A stretch of DNA of 64,000 nt from Nocardiopsis alba DSM 43377 (GTDB lineage Bacteria > Actinomycetota > Actinomycetes > Streptosporangiales > Streptosporangiaceae), in the NCBI RefSeq assembly GCF_000341225.1, contig NZ_ANAC01000009.1:62001-126000 (forward strand), written 5' to 3'. Of the stretch, positions 28,251-36,402 are shown piece after piece (position 1 is the stretch's first letter; every line of letters begins with the position of its first letter). The notes under the pieces were generated by a model. It saw only the letters and a program-made list of their open reading frames with translations, did not search any database and had not been told where the DNA came from. The position numbers and the translations under genes were made by a program.

Positions 28251-29275
28251 GCCGTCCCACTCTCGCGGTCACCCTCGGCGACGTCGCCGGGATCGGTCCG
28301 GAGATCACCGCCAAGTCCCTGCTGCGCCACCCCGAGGTGCGCGAGGTCTCCCGTCCGGTGGTGGTCGGTGACGCCGACGCGCTGCGCAACGCCGTCCGCG
28401 CGGTGGGCGAGGACCCCGACGCGGTCAACCCGATCGCGTCCCCCGCGGACGCCGCCGACGACCCCGCCGTCATCGACATCGTGCAGACCGGCCCCTCCCT
28501 GGGCCACGTCCCCGCCGGCGAGCTGAGCGCCGAGGCCGGCGACGGGGCCGCCCGCTTCGTCATCGAGGCCGTGGACCTGGCCAAGCGCGGCCTGGTCGAC
28601 GGCATCGTCACCCCGCCGCTGAACAAGGCCGCGATGCACCTGGGCGGACACGCCTGGCCCGGCCACACCGAACTGCTCGCCCACGAGTTCGGGGTGAGCG
28701 ACTACAGCCTGGTGCTGTCCGCCGGCGAGCTGTCCTTCTTCCACCTCACCACCCACGTCTCGCTGCGTCAGGCGATCGAGGACGTCACCCGGGAGCGGAC
28801 CCTGGAGGTACTGCGTCTGATGGGCGCCTTCGCCCGCGCCCAGGGCTCCCCCGACGAGCCCATCGGCGTGGCCGGACTGAACCCGCACGCCGGTGAGAAC
28901 CGGCTCTTCGGAGACGAGGACGCCGACATCCTCGCCCCGGCGGTCGAACTGGCCCGGGCCGAGGGGATCAACGCCCACGGTCCGCTGCCCGCCGACGCCC
29001 TCATCCCGGCCGCCGTGCGCGGGAACTGGAAACTGGTGGCGGTCTGCTACCACGACCAGGGCCACGCCCCGTTCAAGGCCGTCTACGGCGACGACGGGGT
29101 CAACATCACCGCCGGCCTGCCCGTGGTGCGGGTGTCGGTCGACCACGGCACCGCCTTCGACATCGCCGGCAAGGGCATCGCCCGCGAGGCCAGCCTGGTC
29201 CTGGCCCTGCGCCGGGCCGCGGAGCTCGCCCCCGGTTGGGGCCACGTGTGGCGGGCCACCAACCCCGGAGCCTGA
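28247..29275 (+). CDS. pdxA2: PdxA2-type 4-phospho-threonate/erythronate dehydrogenase
   Basis: The 342-residue protein belongs to the PdxA dehydrogenases. The start LAVTLGDVAGIGPEITAKSL, the metal-binding WPGHTELLAHEFG and the YHDQGHAPFKAV loop are all intact. True PdxA acts in vitamin B6 synthesis; PdxA2 paralogues oxidise 4-phospho-D-threonate with NAD, releasing CO2 and dihydroxyacetone phosphate. The coupling to a DUF1537 kinase (ATGA overlap) and a sugar-acid permease makes the catabolic role far more likely. The operon ends at a strong terminator 38 bases downstream. Confidence 0.9.
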   Translation: MSRPTLAVTLGDVAGIGPEITAKSLLRHPEVREVSRPVVVGDADALRNAVRAVGEDPDAVNPIASPADAADDPAVIDIVQTGPSLGHVPAGELSAEAGDGAARFVIEAVDLAKRGLVDGIVTPPLNKAAMHLGGHAWPGHTELLAHEFGVSDYSLVLSAGELSFFHLTTHVSLRQAIEDVTRERTLEVLRLMGAFARAQGSPDEPIGVAGLNPHAGENRLFGDEDADILAPAVELARAEGINAHGPLPADALIPAAVRGNWKLVAVCYHDQGHAPFKAVYGDDGVNITAGLPVVRVSVDHGTAFDIAGKGIAREASLVLALRRAAELAPGWGHVWRATNPGA

Positions 29276-29313
29276 GCCAGGCGGCCGCACCACGGGGGCG
29301 CGGCCGTCCGACC

Positions 29314-29349
29314 ACCCCCTGTTCCCGGACACCACCGGGAACAGGGGGT
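29314..29349 (+). terminator. Terminator of the acid-sugar operon
   Basis: ACCCCCTGTTCCCGG (29314-29328) and CCGGGAACAGGGGGT (29335-29349) form a perfect 15-bp stem with a 6-base loop. Confidence 0.85.
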
Positions 29350-29367
29350 CTCGTCGTTCCCGGACCC

Positions 29368-29373
29368 TAGAAT
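29368..29373 (+). promoter_or_regulatory. -10 box giving a leaderless GntR transcript
   Basis: TAGAAT ends seven bases before the ATG at 29381, the spacing expected if transcription starts at the A of the start codon. Confidence 0.55.
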
Positions 29374-29380
29374 GAACGCC

Positions 29381-30253
29381 ATGCCTGTCGACCGTTCCGA
29401 CCCCCGCCCCCTGCACGCCCAGGTGGCCGACGTGCTCCGCGCGCAGATCCGCGACCACACGATCGCCCCCGGCGAGACGCTGCCCAGCGAGGCGGCGCTC
29501 CGTGAACGGTTCGGGGTCTCCCGCAGCGTCGTACGCCAGGCCCTGTCCACCCTGGAGGACGAGGGCACCGTACGCCGGGCCCGAGGTCGGGCCCCGGTCG
29601 CGGCCGTGCGCACCGAACACCACCGGCTCGTGCAACGGGTGACCGGCCTGTTCGACCAGTTCTCCGCCGAGGGCCTGTCCCTGACCACGGCCGTGGTCGC
29701 GCTGACCGCGGTGGAGACGGGGATCCCGGCCGCCGAAGAGCACCTGGGCACCCGCTCCCTGCTGCGGCTGGAACGGGTGCGTTCGGTGGACGGGGACCCC
29801 CTGTCCTACGTGCGCACCTGGCTGCCCGCGGACCGCTTCGCCGGTCTGGAGGCGTCGATGTTGGCCGACGCCTCCCTGCACCGTCTGATGGAGTCCCGGT
29901 TCGGGGTCGTACCGACCAGCGGACGCCGCCAGATCCGGGCCGTGCCCGCCGCCCCGGAGATCGCCCGCGAGCTCGGTGTGCCCGAAGGGATGCCGCTCCT
30001 GCTCCTGGAGGGCGGTACCTTCGACCGTTCCGGCGCCCCGTTGGAATGGTTCGAGAGCTGGCACCGGTCGGACCGGGTGGTCTTCGATATCGAGGCCGAC
30101 GGCGCCACCGACCAGGTGAACATGGCCCCCGGGCCCGCCTTGAGCAGGCGTTCCGAGACGAACCACCGGGAGAACACGAAGGCCCCGGAACTGGAGCGCG
30201 CGGTGGCCCTGGCCGAGGAGCTGCGCGCCGAACTCGACCGGCTCCGAGCCTGA
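29381..30253 (+). CDS. GntR-family regulator, HutC subfamily (UTRA ligand domain)
   Basis: The 290-residue protein has an N-terminal winged helix (about 10-75: PGETLPSEAALRERFGVSR then VVRQALSTLEDEG) and a C-terminal UTRA domain (about 85-240) ending with LEWFESWHRSDRVVFDIEA. The HutC group usually represses catabolic operons until a pathway metabolite binds. The gene directly follows the acid-sugar operon behind its own promoter, so it is the probable regulator of that operon through the 27-bp palindrome at 25948-25974. The start at 29381 fits a leaderless mRNA; an ATG at 29372 lies inside the -10 box. The last 40 residues are charged and helical. Confidence 0.85.
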   Translation: MPVDRSDPRPLHAQVADVLRAQIRDHTIAPGETLPSEAALRERFGVSRSVVRQALSTLEDEGTVRRARGRAPVAAVRTEHHRLVQRVTGLFDQFSAEGLSLTTAVVALTAVETGIPAAEEHLGTRSLLRLERVRSVDGDPLSYVRTWLPADRFAGLEASMLADASLHRLMESRFGVVPTSGRRQIRAVPAAPEIARELGVPEGMPLLLLEGGTFDRSGAPLEWFESWHRSDRVVFDIEADGATDQVNMAPGPALSRRSETNHRENTKAPELERAVALAEELRAELDRLRA

Positions 30254-30286
30254 GACGACTCCCCACACCCCCTCACGGAGGCGCCC

Positions 30287-30781
30287 GTGCCCGAACCGCT
30301 CCCCCGCCCGATCACGGGTGTGTTCGTCCGTCAGGTCGTCCAGACCGCGTGCCCGGGCCACTTCGCCCTGATGTGGCTGGACGCCGCGCCGCCGCCCGAG
30401 GGCGCGGAGACGGAGCGGGCCGTGGACGTCGTCGACGACCTGCCGCCGCTCTGCCGCGAACCCCTCGCCCCGCTCCCGGGCGAGTTCGCCCGGGCGTTCG
30501 CCGAGGGTTTCCGGAGACGCTGGTCGATCCTGGGGCCGGACCGGAGTCCCCCCTACACGGTCCGGATCGTCCTCCGCGACGCGCTCTGGCACGAGGTCGA
30601 CTCCAACACCCACGGCTTCGAGCGCGCCGGGGTCCTGGCGGCCGACGAGATCCTCTCCTGTGTCCGAGAGGGACGTCCCCCTCGGCCGGCCGGACGGCCG
30701 GTCCGGCCCGACGCCCGGATCCCGCCGATGCCGCGGCTCACCCTCGACGGGCGGCCCGGAGACGACGGACCGCCCGGGTGA
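30287..30781 (+). CDS. Free-standing EF-G domain IV-like protein
   Basis: The function of this 164-residue protein is unknown. Its order of motifs follows domain IV of EF-G/TetM: GHFALMWLDAAPP (compare GQYAKVVLRVEP), LPGEFARAFAEGFRRRW (compare PKEFIPAVEKGIREA) and YTVRIVLRDALWHEVDSNT followed by HGFERAGVLAADEIL. The last corresponds to the family's [20 protein letters not shown]. No GTPase or other EF-G domain is present. In EF-G this domain reaches the decoding centre, so a ribosome-binding role is possible. The GTG at 30287 has ACGGAGG upstream. The 25 C-terminal residues are Pro/Arg/Gly-rich. It follows the GntR gene by 33 bases. Confidence 0.6.
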   Translation: MPEPLPRPITGVFVRQVVQTACPGHFALMWLDAAPPPEGAETERAVDVVDDLPPLCREPLAPLPGEFARAFAEGFRRRWSILGPDRSPPYTVRIVLRDALWHEVDSNTHGFERAGVLAADEILSCVREGRPPRPAGRPVRPDARIPPMPRLTLDGRPGDDGPPG

Positions 30782-30787
30782 ACGGCG

Positions 30788-31720
30788 TCAGCGCACGGCC
30801 GGGGAACCGCAGCACTTCTTGTACTTGCGTCCCGAACCGCACCAGCAGGCGGCGTTGCGCTCCGGCGGCCAGACGACCGGGCGCGCGGAGTCGGCGTCCA
30901 GGGTCCGCGCCCAAGAGCGGAGGGTGTCCGGGTCCTTCGGATCGAGACCACGCTCCCGGGCGTGGGCGTCAATCTCCCCGGGGTCGGCCCTCACCACGAA
31001 GCGGAGCTCCCCGGCGCTCTCCCGCAGGCCGCGCTCGACGTCCTCGTAGTACGACCGCTCCTCTCCGGTGAGCACCACCCTCACTCGCGCGGTCGGGTCC
31101 TCGAAGGTTCCCCCTTCCTCCGTGGTCCCGTCCAGTCGGCCCATCTCGTCCACGAGGGAGGGCCCGCCCTCGCCCGCCGCGAGGACGGCGCGGTCGTGCT
31201 CGTCCGCGGGCAACCCGAGCCGTTCCCGTACTCGGGCGCGTCCCGTCAACGGCAGCAGCCCGACCGGGTCCATCCCCTCCACGATCTCGACCGGCGCCGC
31301 GAGCAGACTACGACAGGCAACGTTGTAGCAGTACAGGGCCCGATCCAGGTCTCCGGCCTCGGCGAACTCGTCGGCCAGCACCGCCGCCATGGGGCGGCCC
31401 AGGACACCGGGGCGCATGAGCTCCTCGATGAGCCGGTCGGCCTCCTCCGTCCGGCCCTCCTCGCGGAGCAGGCGCGCCGACATGTGCACGGCGTACTGAC
31501 GGTGGTCGGCGTCGGGAGCCCGGTCGCGCAGCAGGTCGAGCACCCGCCGGGCCGTATCGGGGTGGGACCCGCGCAGTTCGTAGGCGGCGTTCAGGAGGAT
31601 CTCCCCCGCCGCGTCGGGGGACTGCGCCAGATCGTCGATGACGTGCTGCGGCAGATCCGTGTCCAGGATCGCCGCCACCAGCCCGGGGTCGAGGGGGGCC
31701 GAGAATGCGGGTTCGGTCAT
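30788..31720 (-). CDS. SEC-C motif protein
   Basis: This soluble 310-residue protein ends in the SEC-C zinc motif NAACWCGSGRKYKKCCG (C-W-C-x8-C-C), as found in SecA and many accessory proteins. The preceding 290 residues are mostly helical, with TPR-like pairs (HMSARLLREEGRTEEADRLI, VLADEFAEAGDLDRALYCYN). SEC-C tails bind zinc and often contact ribosomes or SecB-type partners. Its 3' end is seven bases from the end of the EF-G-like gene, so the two transcripts converge without a terminator. The start ATG at 31720 is the only good choice. The function is not known. Confidence 0.8.
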   Translation of the reverse strand: MTEPAFSAPLDPGLVAAILDTDLPQHVIDDLAQSPDAAGEILLNAAYELRGSHPDTARRVLDLLRDRAPDADHRQYAVHMSARLLREEGRTEEADRLIEELMRPGVLGRPMAAVLADEFAEAGDLDRALYCYNVACRSLLAAPVEIVEGMDPVGLLPLTGRARVRERLGLPADEHDRAVLAAGEGGPSLVDEMGRLDGTTEEGGTFEDPTARVRVVLTGEERSYYEDVERGLRESAGELRFVVRADPGEIDAHARERGLDPKDPDTLRSWARTLDADSARPVVWPPERNAACWCGSGRKYKKCCGSPAVR

Positions 31721-31795
31721 CCCTCCAGGCTAGCCCCCGCGCCGTCCGCCCATCGCCCCTCCGGACGGTGCTCCCGGCCACGTGGATCGGACGCG

Positions 31796-32512
31796 CTACG
31801 CGTTCGTTCGGCCCTCCGCCGTCTCCTCCTCGTGAAGACGATCGAAGGCGCCGGCCGGGTTCTCCCGGGTCGGCAGCGCCTCCACGAACGGGAGCAGTTC
31901 CCGCCGGGCCACCCCGTGGACACGACGCAGCTCGGCGACCGGGTCCGTGTGCTCGTCCACCCTCAGGTCCAGGTGGGGATAGGGGTTCCCGGTGTGCACG
32001 TACAGCGCGGCGCTCTGCCTCCCTCGACGGTCGCCCCCGGCCGCCTGGCCGGCCTCCAGGGCGCGCAACAGCCGTTCGTCGAACGGAAGGTCGGCCCCCG
32101 ACTCCCAGGCCTCGGCCATCGCGTCGAGGGTGGCGCCGCCGGTCAGGATGTTCCCGGCCACCGCGTACCCCTCCCCCGTCCGATGGCCGCACCAGGGGTG
32201 GGTCATGAACCCCGTGTGCGCGGCGGCGCGGCCCGTCCGGTCCACCACGGCCACCTGACGTGAGTCGGGCTCGGGGTCGTCGGCGAGCACGGCGGCCAAC
32301 GCCTCGTCCGCGGGAAGGGTCCGCAACAGCTCCAGGGCGTCCACCCCCAGCAGGGGGTTGATCAACGCCTGGGTGGCGACGGCGCCCACGTCCGCGTGCG
32401 CGAACACCGTCAACGCCCCGATCGCGGGCATCCGGCTGGCGACCGCCACGCCGCACACCCCGGCCGCGGGGTCGTGGGCGACGATCGAGAAGGTCCCCGC
32501 GTACAACGACAT
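31796..32512 (-). CDS. DUF1028 family protein (Ntn-hydrolase-like)
   Basis: The 238-residue protein starts TFSIVAHDPAAGVCGVAVAS after five residues, which is the hallmark of DUF1028, a family distantly related to Ntn hydrolases. It further shows GAVATQALINPLLGVDALEL, the region DRTGRAAAHTG and YAVAGNILTGGATLDAMA. Some members sit with peptidases or amidases; no activity is established here. The ATG ending at 32512 has GGGAGC eight bases upstream; the frame upstream to 33286 runs antisense through the HNH gene. It is divergent from the secreted HNH nuclease gene. Confidence 0.85.
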   Translation of the reverse strand: MSLYAGTFSIVAHDPAAGVCGVAVASRMPAIGALTVFAHADVGAVATQALINPLLGVDALELLRTLPADEALAAVLADDPEPDSRQVAVVDRTGRAAAHTGFMTHPWCGHRTGEGYAVAGNILTGGATLDAMAEAWESGADLPFDERLLRALEAGQAAGGDRRGRQSAALYVHTGNPYPHLDLRVDEHTDPVAELRRVHGVARRELLPFVEALPTRENPAGAFDRLHEEETAEGRTNA

Positions 32513-32674
32513 CGCATGCTCCCGTTCGGTTCCGGTGAACGGAGATCGTATCGCCGGCGGGTTCACCGCCCCGCCACCCCCGTGGACACGGAACTTCACC
32601 TTGGGGGTCTGGTCGGAGCCCCTACCGAGGACCATCGTTGGAGGGACCGATATGTCGCACTCCCCCAAGGAGAC

Positions 32675-33355
32675 ATGTTGTCCACGTCCCCCTCCCTCCC
32701 CCGCGGTCCCCGTAGAACGGTGTCCGGCGCCCTGGCGACCCTCGCCGCGATCGTCATGGTCGCCGTCCTGGGCTGGGCCTCCCCCGCTTCGGCCCACCAC
32801 TCCCTTCCGCCCGGCATCCCCTCCACCTCGGCCGCCCAGACCCAGCTCAACGGGTTGACGGTGCGCCCCAAGAACAGCGGATCCGGCTACGACCGCAGCC
32901 TCTTCCCGCACTGGGTCGTCGTCCAGAGCCCCTGCGACGCCCGTCAGCACGTGTTGCGTCGGGACGGACACACCGTCCAGGTGGACGGGAATTGCCGACC
33001 GACCTCGGGCCGCTGGTCCAGCGACTACGACGGCGTCTGGACCGACAACCCCTCCGACTTCGACATCGACCACATGGTGCCCCTGTACGACGCGTGGCGT
33101 TCCGGCGCCGACCGATGGACCACCGACCGGCGACGCTCCTTCGCCAACGACGTGTCCGCTCCCCAACTGTGGGCGGTGAGCGCCTCCAGCAACCGCTCCA
33201 AGGGCGACCGCGACCCCTCCCAGTGGATGCCGCCCAGGACCGCGATCCACTGTGACTACGTCAAGGCGTGGGTCAACGTGAAGCACCGGTACGGCCTGTC
33301 GGTGACCAGCGCGGAGAAGTCCTCCATCCAGAACACCATCAATACCCGCTGCTGA
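32675..33355 (+). CDS. Secreted HNH-family nuclease
   Basis: The 226-residue protein has a signal peptide of about 40 residues (twin Arg followed by GALATLAAIVMVAVLGWASP and cleavage after ASA). The mature part contains the HNH core FDIDHMVPLYDAWRSGA and LWAVSASSNRSKGDRDPSQW, with paired cysteines (CDAR, CRPTSG, HCDY). This is the DUF1524/GmrSD-type fold seen in many secreted actinobacterial nucleases, which probably digest extracellular DNA. AAGGAG lies just before ATG 32675; a TTG two codons inside is also possible. Upstream, GGTGAAC (32534-32540) and GTTCACC (32561-32567) form an inverted repeat in the divergent promoter region. Confidence 0.88.
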   Translation: MLSTSPSLPRGPRRTVSGALATLAAIVMVAVLGWASPASAHHSLPPGIPSTSAAQTQLNGLTVRPKNSGSGYDRSLFPHWVVVQSPCDARQHVLRRDGHTVQVDGNCRPTSGRWSSDYDGVWTDNPSDFDIDHMVPLYDAWRSGADRWTTDRRRSFANDVSAPQLWAVSASSNRSKGDRDPSQWMPPRTAIHCDYVKAWVNVKHRYGLSVTSAEKSSIQNTINTRC

Positions 33356-33409
33356 GTCGTTCCCGGCGTCCGGGCACGAGCGCCCCGGTTCCGTTCCCGG
33401 ACACGACGA

Positions 33410-33449
33410 CGGCCGGTGAGACCCCCTCCCCGGGGCCTCACCGGCCGTT
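33410..33449. terminator. Bidirectional terminator between the HNH gene and idi
   Basis: ACGGCCGGTGAG (33410-33421) pairs with CTCACCGGCCGT (33438-33449), with CCCC/GGGG pairing inside. It lies between convergent stops. Confidence 0.8.
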
Positions 33450-33489
33450 CGCGACGGGCTCGCCGATCACCCGCGCCGGCGGGGTCCGG

Positions 33490-34080
33490 CTACCAGACGT
33501 CACCGTTCGGGAGCTCCCGCAGGGCCGGGCGCACCGCGTCGAGCACCGTCGGGAACCACACGGAGAACGTCCCCTCCGCGCGTGCCCGTTCCAACCCCTC
33601 CGGGTCGACGAGGAGCGTCTCGTGGATCTCCTCCGGATCCGGGTTCACCTCCCGGTCCACGAGACCGACGAACAGGTGGTTGTACTCGCGTTCCACCAGA
33701 CCGGAGATCGGGTCCGGATGGTGGTAGGACACGGTCCCGGCCTCGCGCATCAGCGAGGGCGACAGTCCCAGTTCCTCGCCCACCCGTCGGGCCGCGGCCG
33801 CGAACGGTTGCTCCCCCGGATAGGGGTGACCGCAGCAGGTGTTGGACCACACCCCGGGCGAGTGGTACTTGGACAGGGAACGACGCTGGAGCAGGAGACG
33901 CCCCCGGCCGTCGAGGAGGAAGACCGAGAAGGCCCGGTGCAGGACCCCCGGGGCCCGGTGCGCGGCCAGCTTCTCGGAGGTGCCCGTGGTCCGTCCGGAC
34001 TCGTCGACCAGCTCGAGCATGATCGGACGCCGTTCGTCGGACACGGACTCGGGCGTTCCGGTGTCTGTACTGATGGTCAT
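33490..34080 (-). CDS. idi: Isopentenyl-diphosphate delta-isomerase (type 1)
   Basis: The 196-residue Nudix-fold enzyme interconverts isopentenyl and dimethylallyl diphosphate, giving the two C5 units needed for geranyl diphosphate. It has the catalytic Cys in SNTCCGHPYPGE and the catalytic Glu in VEREYNHLFVG; LLQRRSLSKYHSPGVW precedes the Cys. The ATG ending at 34080 has AAGGG seven bases upstream; a GTG two codons earlier is also in frame. It is the last gene of the encapsulin-2-methylisoborneol operon, 84 bases after the methyltransferase. A GGCGGGCGCCCGCC palindrome (34101-34114) sits in that gap. Its placement suggests dedicated precursor supply. Confidence 0.95.
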   Translation of the reverse strand: MTISTDTGTPESVSDERRPIMLELVDESGRTTGTSEKLAAHRAPGVLHRAFSVFLLDGRGRLLLQRRSLSKYHSPGVWSNTCCGHPYPGEQPFAAAARRVGEELGLSPSLMREAGTVSYHHPDPISGLVEREYNHLFVGLVDREVNPDPEEIHETLLVDPEGLERARAEGTFSVWFPTVLDAVRPALRELPNGDVW

Positions 34081-34164
34081 GGACACCCTTCGTGATCGGT
34101 GGCGGGCGCCCGCCGTGATGGAGGCGGACGCCCGAAGTCGGTTCCCCGGAGCCGGAGCGCGGGG

Positions 34165-35025
34165 TCAGACCCGGTCGGCGGCGATGAGCAGGTAGTGGAA
34201 GCTGCCCTCCTTGTAGGCCGTGAGGAAGGGCTCCTCGATCCCGGTGGCCACCGAGGAGCGCGCCCGCAACTCCCAGTATGGGATGGTCGCGGCGGTGAGG
34301 TCGACGACGTGCATCGGAACGAGGCCGTTGGCCGACATCGCCCGGAAGTACTCGCTCCGGGGGTGGATGTTGCACGTGTAGTGCTCGTCGATCCGGCTGA
34401 CCGCCTTGGAACGGCCACCGGTCACGTCGTTGTAGCAACCGGTGATGGTGACGTAACGGCCACCGTACTCCAGAAGACGCGCGTGCTCGCTGAAGAGGTC
34501 GAACAGGTCCACGTACATCGTGGACTCGTTGTTCCAGGTGGCCCGCATCGAGCCCGTCTCGAAGCCGGTGTCCAGCATGTTGCGGAAGTGGAAGCGCACC
34601 TTGTCGTCCACCCCCCGCTCACGGGCCTGGGCGTTGGCGAACTCGACCTGCTGCTCGGAGATGCTCACCCCGTCCACGCTGCAACCGAAGCGGGCGTTGG
34701 CCATGAAGCCGGTCCCGCCGCGGCCGGAGCCGGTGTCCTGGATTCGGTCGTCGGGCCCGATCGCGCCGAGGTGGTCCAGGAGCACGTCGGCCTGGGCCGT
34801 CTCCAGTCGGTGCATCTCCTCGATGATGCGCTGGTCGCGGGTCTCCTCGGGGCCCTCCAGCACGGACGGGTCGTAGTCACCGATCCCGTAGTGGTGGTGG
34901 AAGAACCCGTCGACCTCGCCCAGGCGAATGTTGACCGGGTCCTTCTCGGCGTTCCAGTAGGCGGCCACCGACCTCTGGTAGTCGGTACGCAGTACCCGGG
35001 TGTCGGAGGGCATGGTCGTGGTCAT
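34165..35025 (-). CDS. Geranyl diphosphate 2-C-methyltransferase
   Basis: The 286-residue enzyme methylates C2 of geranyl diphosphate with S-adenosylmethionine, giving 2-methyl-GPP, the substrate of the neighbouring cyclase. It has the SAM motif QDTGSGRGGTGFMANARFG, then VDGVSISEQQVEFANAQAR. The WNNESTMYVDLFDLFSE and ATIPYWELRARSS regions also match the known Streptomyces enzyme. The ATG ending at 35025 has AAGGAG nine bases upstream; the longer frame is not conserved. It lies between the cyclase (62-base gap) and idi. Confidence 0.95.
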   Translation of the reverse strand: MTTTMPSDTRVLRTDYQRSVAAYWNAEKDPVNIRLGEVDGFFHHHYGIGDYDPSVLEGPEETRDQRIIEEMHRLETAQADVLLDHLGAIGPDDRIQDTGSGRGGTGFMANARFGCSVDGVSISEQQVEFANAQARERGVDDKVRFHFRNMLDTGFETGSMRATWNNESTMYVDLFDLFSEHARLLEYGGRYVTITGCYNDVTGGRSKAVSRIDEHYTCNIHPRSEYFRAMSANGLVPMHVVDLTAATIPYWELRARSSVATGIEEPFLTAYKEGSFHYLLIAADRV

Positions 35026-35087
35026 CGTGTGTACTCCTTGGTCGTGTGTTCCCGGCCTGAGGGAGGCCGGTGAGGGGTCTATCGGGG

Positions 35088-36371
35088 TCAGGCTCCGCCA
35101 CCGTGGTAGCGGGCCGTGCGGGCGTGCCACTCGCGGCTGCCGCCGAGCCAGGCCCAGACCCCGGCGAGGAAACGCCGCAGTTCGGGTGACCCGGTCAGCG
35201 CCAGAGCGGCCGCCTCGGTCTCGTAGGTGTGCATGATCTCGTCGTGGATCAGGACACTGCGCTCGATCGCCTCGCGCTCCGAGCAGTTCTCCTCGGTGGC
35301 GATCAGCCTCGGCACACTGAAGTCGGAGGGGTCCTCCTTGCCCATGGAGTACAGGTCGTTCACGATCACGCTGGCCGAGCCGGCCAGGGTGAACACACGA
35401 CGTACCCGAGGGTCGGAGAACTCGGCCTGTGACAGCTCGTAGCCGGCGACCGCGTCGATGAGCACCATGCAGGGCACGAAACTGTTCTCGTGCCGGTGCA
35501 TGAGGAACTCCCAGACCGGGGGGCGCTGGCCGGTCGCCGCCCAGACCGCCTCCTGGTTGTAGGCCACGAACATGATGGCCAGCTCGTGGCGGAGTCGACG
35601 GACCTGGGCCGCCGAGGCGTACTCGGACAGGTTGTCCAGGGCCGCGCGCAACGCCACCATGACCGGGTCGGCCTGGACGACCTCCTCCAACTGCGGGGCG
35701 TACCGCAGCGGCAGGTGCGCCTGGTCGATCACCGAGTGGGCGATCGCCAGCCGCTGCCCCAACAGCTCCGGGCGGGCCTCCTCCACCTCACCGTCCACGT
35801 AGTGGTCGTCCACGGACCACTCGGACAGGGCGCACTTGGCCGCGGCCAGCAGCCGCTCGACGTCGTCGGTCTCGGGGTGGGCGAGCATGATGAGGCGTCC
35901 GAAGTCGCACGCGCGCACCCGGTCGAGTTGACCGGGATAGACACCGACCTCCTCGGCCCATTCGACCAGTCGGTCGTTGATCTCCTCGCCCAGCGCCGGG
36001 TCGTCCCGGACCGCGGGAGGGCAGTAGAGCACAGGGACCGACGAACCTTTGTCGTCCCCCCGTACGCCGGGGGCCGCGGGGGCGTCCGGGAGCCGGGTCC
36101 CCGACGTTCCCCGCGCGCTCTCGACCGGGGCGGGCCGAGGGGGCGACAGGATCGTGGCCGCCGAGGTGCCGAATCCGGTCGGTCCGCCCGGGATACGGAG
36201 CCCGGTGGGACCGCTCTGCGGGCGCGTGCCCGTCCGATTCCGCACCGCGAGCCGGGGCGTCGACGGAAGGTCGGGGCTGCCCGGACGCTTCGGGTCGCGG
36301 AGCAGGGCGCGCACCAGATCCGCCGTCATGTGTCCGGCCGAGGGCGCGGACATCCGTGACAACAGGGACAC
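35088..36371 (-). CDS. 2-methylisoborneol synthase
   Basis: The 427-residue class I terpene cyclase converts 2-methyl-GPP to the earthy odorant 2-methylisoborneol. The catalytic domain (about 112-420) has the Asp-rich metal motif SVDDHYVDGE at about 186-195 and the second metal triad in VNDLYSMGKEDPSD. The first 110 residues are Pro/Gly/Arg-rich and look disordered, with a repeated GPTGL/GPTGF at about 54-68. In encapsulin-linked cyclases such N-terminal regions serve as cargo-loading domains. The GTG ending at 36371 has GGAGG seven bases upstream and lies 31 bases after the encapsulin gene, so the two are almost certainly co-transcribed. Confidence 0.96.
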   Translation of the reverse strand: MSLLSRMSAPSAGHMTADLVRALLRDPKRPGSPDLPSTPRLAVRNRTGTRPQSGPTGLRIPGGPTGFGTSAATILSPPRPAPVESARGTSGTRLPDAPAAPGVRGDDKGSSVPVLYCPPAVRDDPALGEEINDRLVEWAEEVGVYPGQLDRVRACDFGRLIMLAHPETDDVERLLAAAKCALSEWSVDDHYVDGEVEEARPELLGQRLAIAHSVIDQAHLPLRYAPQLEEVVQADPVMVALRAALDNLSEYASAAQVRRLRHELAIMFVAYNQEAVWAATGQRPPVWEFLMHRHENSFVPCMVLIDAVAGYELSQAEFSDPRVRRVFTLAGSASVIVNDLYSMGKEDPSDFSVPRLIATEENCSEREAIERSVLIHDEIMHTYETEAAALALTGSPELRRFLAGVWAWLGGSREWHARTARYHGGGA

Positions 36372-36402
36372 TCAGGCCTCCTTCCCTGACGGTGTCGATC
36401 GC

